Shown here: positions 58,818-64,000 of the stretch, piece after piece
Position numbering within the stretch: position 1 is the stretch's first letter
How the letters are laid out: every line of letters begins with the position of its first letter
Origin: JBDOQU01 sp039839375
GTDB lineage: Bacteria; Pseudomonadota; Alphaproteobacteria; DSM-16000; Inquilinaceae
Reading direction: 5' to 3'
Assembly: GCF_039839375.1 (NCBI RefSeq)
Contig: NZ_JBDOQU010000001.1
Location: 310,001-374,000 of the forward strand
Length of the DNA: 64,000 bases
Program-made: the position numbers and the translations under genes
The notes under the pieces: model-generated
Seen by the model: only the letters and a program-made list of their open reading frames with translations
The model's database searches: none
Told to the model about the DNA's origin: nothing

Positions 58818-58848
58818 GCGTATTTTGATGCGACGCATTATAATACGC
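58818..58848. promoter_or_regulatory. nested palindromes and TATAAT between xre and DUF2285 genes
   Basis: GCGTATT (58818-58824) and AATACGC (58842-58848) flank the perfect palindrome ATGCGACGCAT (58828-58838). TATAAT at 58839-58844 lies within. The layout fits an operator for the adjacent Xre protein overlapping a promoter. Confidence 0.5.
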
Positions 58849-58949
58849 GGCGCGAGCCGCACCCCGGCCGCAACCGGACGGCGCTTGCGTCCGTTATCCG
58901 GCGGGCTCATTCTATGGTTAACGGGCGAATCGCCCGGCAGGATGTCAGG

Positions 58950-59240
58950 ATGTCCAACCCTTCCAAAGTGTCCATCGCCGAGGCTCCGCCCGCGGAAGAC
59001 CGCGTAACCGTCTACGACCGCGATCATCTGAAGCTCTACATGCGCCTCCTCGACGCCGAGAGCGACGGTGCATCCTTGGTCGAAGTATCCGCCATCCTGT
59101 TCGGCATCGACGCCGACGCCGAGCCGGCGCGCGCGAAAGCCGTCCACGAAAGCCATCTCGGCCGCGCCCGCTGGATGACCGAGCACGGCTATCGCGATCT
59201 ATTGCGGCGCGGCTTGCCGGAAGACGCGCCGGCACGGTGA
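58950..59240 (+). CDS. DUF2285 protein
   Basis: A 96-residue protein ending in the DUF2285 pattern: RVTVYDRDHLKLYMRLLDAESDG, VSAILFGIDADAEPARAKAVHESHLGRARWMTEHGYRDLL. The domain is helical and found in regulators of conjugative elements. The ATG at 58950 is preferred; one at 58917 in the same frame is possible. It is followed by a second, frameshifted DUF2285 gene, so the element carries a pair. Confidence 0.85.
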   Translation: MSNPSKVSIAEAPPAEDRVTVYDRDHLKLYMRLLDAESDGASLVEVSAILFGIDADAEPARAKAVHESHLGRARWMTEHGYRDLLRRGLPEDAPAR

Positions 59241-59258
59241 TGCGTTCCGCGCATCACA
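59238..59258. repeat. GATGCG/CGCATC inverted repeat
   Basis: GTGATGCG (59238-59245) and CGCATCAC (59251-59258) form an 8-bp inverted repeat with a 5-base centre, starting on the DUF2285 stop codon. A similar repeat lies at 57053-57069 and a tighter one at 58828-58838. Confidence 0.5.
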
Positions 59259-59358
59259 CGATGCGCTCGCGCGGACTATGCAAGCGCAACCGTCAAGCGA
59301 AACTTCTCAAATGCGAGCGCCTGCGTGTGTTCGGCGCCCGTTTGTGAGGAGAACGGCC

Positions 59359-60076
59359 ATGCCGAAGGATTGGCGCGACGACCACGGCTACGATCATTTC
59401 GACGGTCTCGACATCTCTGGACTCGCCTGGGAGTGCCTGAGACGCAATGACACTTATCAATCAGGCTACGCCGGGATGAGGAGCGGCGGCGGAGACCCCG
59501 CAACATGGGCGTTGCGATTTCCCGGTTGATCCGGAACTCGAAGCGCCGAACGCTCCCGTCTTCTGGCTGCCGTCCGAGGCGCCTGCCGCAGTCAGTTTGA
59601 TCGCACGGCTGCCGGACATCGGCGTCAAATCCGTTGCGCTCGCCGCGCTTCCGGTTTCGTCGCGCCGAGACACAGCGGGCGTCGTCTGGCTGCGGCTGAA
59701 GGACGGCGCCGTCGTCGCCGACGGATCCATACCCGACAGTTCGGCGGTCGGCGTGCTGCTCCCATTCGACGAAGCTTGGTCCGTACGGCTCGCCGCCGCC
59801 GAGCGTCTGCGGCATCAGTTCGCCGGCCGCTCTGTTCCAGCTCCGATTACGCCGCAGCGCCGCGAGCGTCTGAAGCGGGCTCTGCGGACGATTGATGCGC
59901 GGCGTCAGGGCGCGAGCTATCGCGACATCGCGGTTGCATACTTTGGCGAGCGCCGGGTCGCAAAGGAGCATTGGAAGACGAGCGCGCTCAAGGCTCAGGT
60001 CGCGCGTCTCGCCGCGCATGGCCGTATGCTGATCGACAGAGGTTACCGTCACCTCTTGCAGGGAAAGTTGCGTTGA
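59359..60076 (+). pseudogene. frameshifted DUF6499-DUF2285 regulator
   Basis: The first frame starts MPKDWRDDHGYDHFDGLDISGLAWECLRRN, given as about residues 1-30, the DUF6499 start, and stops after ATWALRFPG at 59529. A frame shifted by one base continues VDPELEAPNAPVFWLP and ends with DUF2285 (RRQGASYRDIAVAYFGERRV, AHGRMLIDRGYRHLLQGKLR). Removing one G in the CCCGG at about 59519-59523 would fuse them into a normal 240-residue protein. GAGGAG precedes the ATG at 59359. Real loss and sequencing error are both possible. Confidence 0.7.
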
Positions 60077-60134
60077 CCACGCCGGCCTGTTCCGATCGTT
60101 GCAACCTTTAACTCGTCTCCCTTATGTCCCTAGG

Positions 60135-60998
60135 ATGACGCAGACGGCCACTCCGATAGAGAGTCATCCTCCAAAGATCATGGGTCGATCACGCCGCTTA
60201 CCCTTCAACCAGCGAGCGGTTTTCGATCAGATATTCCACAGCGGAGGCGGCTTCGTTCTCGACTTTTCCGACCGTACGATGGCCGAATGGTTCGATGAAA
60301 ATTTCGGCCTCAGCATCTTCCAAGAGCGCTTCCAAATGGAAGGTTCGAGCAAGGGGAAAACGCTGAGGGGCTTCGTCGAGGCTGCTGAACCGCGCCTCGT
60401 TGCGCAGATCTTGCGCGCGCTATGGCAGTATCGCCGTGCCTTGAACGGTTACGCCGAGACCGATCCGAGCGAAGAAGCGCGCCTCGAGGCTTGGCTTGAG
60501 CAGTTCACGCACGAGCTGGAAAACGCCTCGTCGATGAACCTCGACGACGCCCTCAAGGACTTCTCGCGCGACACCACGCTGCCAAAGCTTCGCGCCTCGA
60601 TCGCCGCCGATCTCGTCGCCGAAAAGCCCGATGTCGCACTGGACCGGGTGCATACGTATTGCGTGAAACGGTTTCGCGACCTGCTCGCATCGCGCAATCA
60701 GCCAGTCGACGCCACGACGCCGCTGCACGCAATCTTCGGGACTTTCGGCAAAGCGCTGCGCGACGAAGGCGCGGTCAGCGAGTTCGCGCTGCCGACGCTC
60801 CGCGTACAGCACAAGCTTTTCGAGGGGTTGAATCAGGCCCGCAACAAGCGCTCGTTCGCGCACGACAATGAGCTTCTCCCCGTCTCCGAAGCGCAGTTCA
60901 TCATCGATTGCGTGCTTGCCTCGCTCGCCTTCATCGAGCGTATAGAGGCCGCGCGCGAACGTGAGACGACCGGCCGCGACGACGAAATTCTGTTCTAG
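60135..60998 (+). CDS. abortive-infection-like protein (Abi C-terminal domain)
   Basis: A 287-residue protein. The N-terminal module (about residues 18-90) contains FVLDFSDRTMAEWFDENFGL, GSSKGKTLRGF and LRALWQYR and is shared with the frameshifted gene at 45069-45963. The C-terminal 80 residues resemble the Abi_C domain (LPTLRVQHKLFEGLNQARNKRSFAHDN, then IDCVLASLAFIERIEA). Proteins with that ending are often phage-defence or nucleic-acid-binding factors. ATGs at 60135 and 60180 are both possible starts. Defence function is inferred. Confidence 0.65.
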   Translation: MTQTATPIESHPPKIMGRSRRLPFNQRAVFDQIFHSGGGFVLDFSDRTMAEWFDENFGLSIFQERFQMEGSSKGKTLRGFVEAAEPRLVAQILRALWQYRRALNGYAETDPSEEARLEAWLEQFTHELENASSMNLDDALKDFSRDTTLPKLRASIAADLVAEKPDVALDRVHTYCVKRFRDLLASRNQPVDATTPLHAIFGTFGKALRDEGAVSEFALPTLRVQHKLFEGLNQARNKRSFAHDNELLPVSEAQFIIDCVLASLAFIERIEAARERETTGRDDEILF

Positions 60999-61153
60999 CC
61001 TCCTCGCTCGACGCGGCAGCTCCAAGCCTCGTTCGGGGTGACGTTTCCGTCTTTGGCTGATCGTCATCCCTCCCGGCCGCGCTTCTCCGCTTTGATCGCC
61101 TCCGACAACCCGCCGCAGTCCGCAGCGGGACAAAGCCACCGGAGGCGCTACTC

Positions 61154-61438
61154 ATGCCCGACCCCAACGCCGGTCTCCCACCGCGCTACCTCAGAACTCC
61201 CGAAGCCGCCCGCTTCCTCGGCCTGTCGGGCCGGACGCTTGAGAAGCACCGCACCTACGGCACTGGCCCGCGCTATTCCAAGATCGGCGGCCGCGTCGTC
61301 TACGCTATTGAGGACCTGCAGTCCTGGGTCGGCCGCGGCGAGAAATCATCGACCTCGGACGACACCGGCGACACGGTGCTGCCCGCCAAGCGGCACGCGG
61401 CGGTCTCGCCGGCCTACGCCGACAAGAGCCGCTCATGA
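61154..61438 (+). CDS. AlpA/MerR-like helix-turn-helix protein
   Basis: A 94-residue protein whose residues about 10-60 form the HTH_17/AlpA fold: YLRTPEAARFLGLSGRTLEKHRTYGTGPRYSKIGGRVVYAIEDLQSWV. The R-T-L-E-K/W-R-x-x-G-P-x-x-x-K-x-G pattern is typical of excisionase-like regulators on integrative elements. It starts the transfer operon of four tightly packed genes; its stop overlaps the DUF2840 start by 4 bases. It probably regulates transfer or assists excision. Confidence 0.85.
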   Translation: MPDPNAGLPPRYLRTPEAARFLGLSGRTLEKHRTYGTGPRYSKIGGRVVYAIEDLQSWVGRGEKSSTSDDTGDTVLPAKRHAAVSPAYADKSRS

Positions 61439-61899
61439 GCGCCCGTACCACAGTCGATCTTCTGTGGATCGAGGGCCGGATCGAGCGCTGGATTCGCTTC
61501 GGCCGCATCATCCAGGAGACGATCCGAAGCCGCCGCGAGCGCACGGTCGCGTTCGATCCGGGCGCCGTCTTCGCCTTCGTCCGCTGGTCGGCGAACGACT
61601 ACGGCACGGTCGAAAGTCGGATCGACGTTCTGCGCGCTGTCAGCCCCGGCGAGGCCCGCTCGACGGTTCCACACGTCACGCCAGGCGGCGAGGTGCTGCT
61701 GCGGCTCTCCGGCTGGCCGAAGGTCGAGGCGGCGCTGCTCGCCATCGACCAGGTCGAGGCGCTCGGGCTCGCGCCGGAGGCGGTCTGTCCCGACCATTGG
61801 CGGCATGTTCATAACCGGCTGACGACCGGCCTCGGCCCGCGCGCCTATACCGAGCTTCGGCACGACGCCTGGCTGAAGCGCAGGGAGCTGGGCGCATGA
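61435..61899 (+). CDS. DUF2840 protein
   Basis: A 154-residue protein matching DUF2840: VDLLWIEGRIERWIRFGR, FAFVRWSANDYGTVESRIDVLRAV and the C-terminal GPRAYTELRHDAWLKRRELG. It always accompanies the TraF peptidase in this type of alphaproteobacterial element; function unknown. It is coupled to both neighbours by 4-base ATGA overlaps. Confidence 0.9.
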   Translation: MSARTTVDLLWIEGRIERWIRFGRIIQETIRSRRERTVAFDPGAVFAFVRWSANDYGTVESRIDVLRAVSPGEARSTVPHVTPGGEVLLRLSGWPKVEAALLAIDQVEALGLAPEAVCPDHWRHVHNRLTTGLGPRAYTELRHDAWLKRRELGA

Positions 61900-62408
61900 T
61901 CCGCGCGCGCCCGAAGCTCCTCGCCGCCGGCGCGGCACTCGTTCTGATCGGCGTCTCGGCCGTTGTCCGAAGCGACCCGATCGTCGTCTGGAACGCCTCG
62001 GCGAGCGTGCCGATCGGCTTCTATCTGATGACTCCGCTCGACGACCCGCAAGTCGGCGAGCTCGTCGCCGTGCAGCCGCCGCCGTCGCTCGCAGGATGGC
62101 TCGTCCGGAACGGCTATCTCGGTCCGGACACGCCCCTTCTGAAGTATATCGCCGCGCTGCCGGGCACTAAGGTCTGCCGTGATGGTACGGGCATCTGGAT
62201 CGACGGAAAACCGGTCGCCGAGGCGCGCGAGCGCGACCGGCTCGGCCGTCCGCTCCCTGTTTGGCAGGGCTGCAAGCGGCTTCGCGACGGTGAGGTCTTC
62301 TTCCTAAATCCGGACGCGCCGGCGAGCCTCGACGGGCGGTATTTCGGTCCGCTCGACACCGACACGATCATCGGCCGGGCGACGCCCGTCTGGACGCGGG
62401 AGGGCTGA
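61896..62408 (+). CDS. traF: S26-family signal peptidase, TraF-like
   Basis: A 170-residue membrane-anchored peptidase. The N-terminal segment is a signal anchor (LLAAGAALVLIGVSAVV). The catalytic Ser is in NASASVPIGFY (about residue 39) and the Lys in LLKYIAALPG (about residue 84), followed by the conserved NPDAPASLDGRYFGPL. In IncP and Ti-type conjugation TraF processes and cyclises the pilin. It lies in the transfer operon ahead of the lytic transglycosylase. Confidence 0.92.
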   Translation: MIRARPKLLAAGAALVLIGVSAVVRSDPIVVWNASASVPIGFYLMTPLDDPQVGELVAVQPPPSLAGWLVRNGYLGPDTPLLKYIAALPGTKVCRDGTGIWIDGKPVAEARERDRLGRPLPVWQGCKRLRDGEVFFLNPDAPASLDGRYFGPLDTDTIIGRATPVWTREG

Positions 62409-62412
62409 TCCG

Positions 62413-63174
62413 ATGCCGCTCCCTCCGCTTTCCGGCCGTCGCTCAAGAGTCGCCGTTGCGACCGGGATGGTGCTCGCGGCGTGCGCCGCCCTTGCACCCG
62501 TGCCGGCGCTCGCGCAGTCGTCGGCACCCGCCGTTCGAGACCACGTCGGTGTCACCGATGCGCAGCCGATCGACATCTACATCGCCGAAGCCGCGGCGCG
62601 GTTCGGCATTCCGGAGCGCTGGATACGGGCCGTGATGTGGGTTGAGAGCGCCGGGAATCCGCGCGCCGTCAGCCGCGCCGGTGCGATGGGCCTGATGCAG
62701 ATCATGCCGGCGACCTGGCGCGAGCTTCGCGCGCGTCACGGACTCGGCATCGACCCGTTCGACATGCGCGACAACGTGCTGGCGGGCGCCGCCTACCTGC
62801 GCGCCATGTTCGACCGGTTCGGCGCGCCCGGCTTCCTCGCGGCCTACAATGCAGGGCCGGCGCGCTACGCCGAGCACCTCGCCACCGGACGCCCGCTGCC
62901 GCGCGAAACCCGCGCCTATCTCGCCAAGCTTGCGCCGCTGATCGGCGCTCCGCTCGCAGCACCGATGCGCACTGACGGCAACAACACGGTCACCGATTGG
63001 CGCGACTCGCCGCTGTTCGTGATGCGCAGCGAGCGCGGTCGCGGTGCCGCTTCAGCGACCATCGAAGCGGCGGGTCCAGAACAGTCAGCCGCTCAGGGCG
63101 AGGCCGAACTTCCGCGCAATCCAGCACAGCCAAATGGCCTGTTCACCCGACCGCGAGCCGGAGAACGGCAATGA
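62413..63174 (+). CDS. lytic transglycosylase (SLT domain) of the transfer system
   Basis: A 253-residue periplasmic murein hydrolase. The N-terminus is a Sec signal peptide ending ALAQS near residue 35. The SLT domain spans about residues 50-160: catalytic Glu in AVMWVESAGNPRAVS, then GAMGLMQIMPATW, and AAYNAGPARY. It opens peptidoglycan for the type IV secretion apparatus, as VirB1/TrbN-like proteins do. It follows traF by four bases. The C-terminal 80 residues are poorly conserved and may be disordered. Confidence 0.92.
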   Translation: MPLPPLSGRRSRVAVATGMVLAACAALAPVPALAQSSAPAVRDHVGVTDAQPIDIYIAEAAARFGIPERWIRAVMWVESAGNPRAVSRAGAMGLMQIMPATWRELRARHGLGIDPFDMRDNVLAGAAYLRAMFDRFGAPGFLAAYNAGPARYAEHLATGRPLPRETRAYLAKLAPLIGAPLAAPMRTDGNNTVTDWRDSPLFVMRSERGRGAASATIEAAGPEQSAAQGEAELPRNPAQPNGLFTRPRAGERQ

Positions 63175-63421
63175 TTCGCCCGTTCGCAGCATGTCGCGTT
63201 CGGTCGTGCTCTTTCGTGAGTTTTGCGGGAGTGCAGGAGGCGCGCAGAGGAACAACGGAAGGACGGCGAGATAAAAGGCCGCGCGCAGATCTGCGCTACG
63301 GCGTTGTTGTTGTTGATCTTTTCACCCGCCGCACGAAGCGCCGCAGTGCCATGACTGCTCTCACCCATCTGTTTTCGAGCACTTTTCACCGTGCCGCTTT
63401 TCTTCGCGGCGGGAGAACGGC
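63175..63421. other. intergenic region before the relaxase, candidate oriT
   Basis: No gene is supported. It holds a perfect 14-base palindrome GCGCAGATCTGCGC (63283-63296), a GTT repeat at about 63303-63314 and an inverted repeat GCCGC (63393-63397)/GCGGC (63406-63410) just before the relaxase start. Such repeats directly upstream of a relaxase gene are where origins of transfer usually lie. Confidence 0.4.
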
Positions 63422-64000
63422 GTGAGCGAGCGCGACAACGACCTGCGCATCCGGCCCGGCCGCATCCGCAATCGCGGAACGCGTGGCCGGAAGGCTCAGA
63501 GCTTTGTGGGCCACGTCATGCGCGCGGCGAAGAAGGCGGGCCACACGGGTTACCGCTTCAGCGGGCCGCGACACCACGGCAGCAACTCACGCTTCGGGCG
63601 CGGCCGCTTCGTCGGCGTGGCGCGCGGGCTCTCCCGCTCGCAGCGGCGCGTCCTCGTGAAGGCGCGCGTCGTGCGCCATCGCGGCCAGCGCTTCCGCTCC
63701 GCGCCGCTCGCCAAGCATATCGCCTATCTCAAACGCGACGGCGTCACCCGCGACGGCCGCGAGGCGGCGATGTTCGGACCGGACCGGGACGGCGTCGAGG
63801 AACGCGACTTCGCTTCCACGTGCGAGGACGATCGGCACCACTTCCGCTTCATCGTCTCACCGGAAGACGCGGAACATATGCAGGATCTGCGCGCCTTCAC
63901 CCGCGACCTCATGGCTCAGGCCGAGCGCGACCTCGGCACGAAGCTCGACTGGGCCGCCGTCGATCATTGGAACACCGACAACCCGCACGTCCATGTGCTC
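63422..64000 (+). CDS. VirD2-like relaxase, partial (runs off the window)
   Basis: An open frame from GTG 63422 to the window end gives 193 residues without a stop. The sequence is a typical start of the large alphaproteobacterial relaxases (DUF3363 type): Arg-rich N-terminus, a ...SFVGHVMRAAKKAGH helix, HHFRFIVSPEDAEHM strand, then the metal-binding HUH motif just entered as DHWNTDNPHVHVL. It would nick the element at oriT and pilot the DNA strand. GGAG precedes the start. The catalytic Tyr of the motif I region and the C-terminal half cannot be fully assessed from this fragment. Confidence 0.88.
   Translation, partial: MSERDNDLRIRPGRIRNRGTRGRKAQSFVGHVMRAAKKAGHTGYRFSGPRHHGSNSRFGRGRFVGVARGLSRSQRRVLVKARVVRHRGQRFRSAPLAKHIAYLKRDGVTRDGREAAMFGPDRDGVEERDFASTCEDDRHHFRFIVSPEDAEHMQDLRAFTRDLMAQAERDLGTKLDWAAVDHWNTDNPHVHVL

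Noticed and set aside
1..64000. CRISPR arrays, tRNA genes, complete insertion sequences
   Set aside because: No regularly spaced repeats, cloverleaf sequences, or transposase genes with terminal repeats were found on reading either strand.

Overview
The window is high-GC DNA from a bacterium that is most likely an alphaproteobacterium. This rests on the gene families present: a two-subunit NAD-dependent formate dehydrogenase with a fused beta chain, tripartite tricarboxylate transporters, and a conjugative element carrying DUF736, DUF932, DUF2285, DUF2493, DUF2840, TraF-type S26 peptidase and VirD2-like relaxase genes. The genus cannot be fixed from the sequence. No rRNA, tRNA or CRISPR array was seen.

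Positions 1-30.7 kb look like ordinary chromosome. First comes a sugar-acid cluster (0.2-7.6 kb) with L-fuconate dehydratase, a PfkB kinase, a TalC-type transaldolase and a class II aldolase, all joined by 4-bp ATGA overlaps, plus a divergent FGGY kinase and a second class II aldolase. Next is a long minus-strand C1/carboxylate operon (7.6-18.3 kb): a ThDP-dependent acyl-CoA lyase/decarboxylase, formyl-CoA transferase, an NDP-forming acyl-CoA ligase, both formate dehydrogenase subunits and a degenerate receiver protein. Opposite it are a GntR/FCD regulator and a TctCBA transporter. The inferred flow is: imported carboxylate, CoA thioester, formyl-CoA, formate, CO2 plus NADH. GTATAC-centred palindromes upstream of the lyase, tctC and a CBS-domain gene suggest one shared regulator. 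The rest of this part (23-30.7 kb) holds single genes: a histone-deacetylase-like hydrolase, a PAS-LuxR regulator, a YCII protein, a GFA protein, a SARP-like TPR regulator, a methyltransferase and a bicupin.

After an AT-rich orphan gene with a 2-deoxyribosyltransferase/TIR-like domain (31.1-32.3 kb), the sequence becomes mobile. Two imperfect direct repeats (32371-32397 and 39082-39108) each read, on the minus strand, as the last codons of guaA (T-I/M-E-W-E-stop), a known island insertion point. Between them lies a cassette for DAB-type inorganic-carbon uptake (LysR, dabB, dabA, DUF6671). It has no integrase or transfer genes and looks like a passenger element stacked against the next island.

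From 39.1 kb to the end is the left part of an integrative conjugative element. Its cargo is defence-like: a three-gene AbiE operon; a four-gene cassette of STAS-like, unknown, DUF4417 and GHKL-ATPase proteins that I do not recognise as a described system; a frameshifted restriction-endonuclease-like gene; a Gabija-like OLD nuclease/UvrD helicase pair; and a later Abi-like gene sharing an N-terminal module with the frameshifted one. The backbone follows (50.2-64 kb): DUF932, ParB, DUF6878, DUF6915, Toprim, DUF2493, DUF736, an Xre regulator, DUF2285 proteins, an AlpA-like protein, DUF2840, TraF peptidase, a lytic transglycosylase, and the start of the relaxase gene, which runs off the window. 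Several backbone genes have structured leaders and strong intrinsic terminators, so they appear to be separately controlled units.
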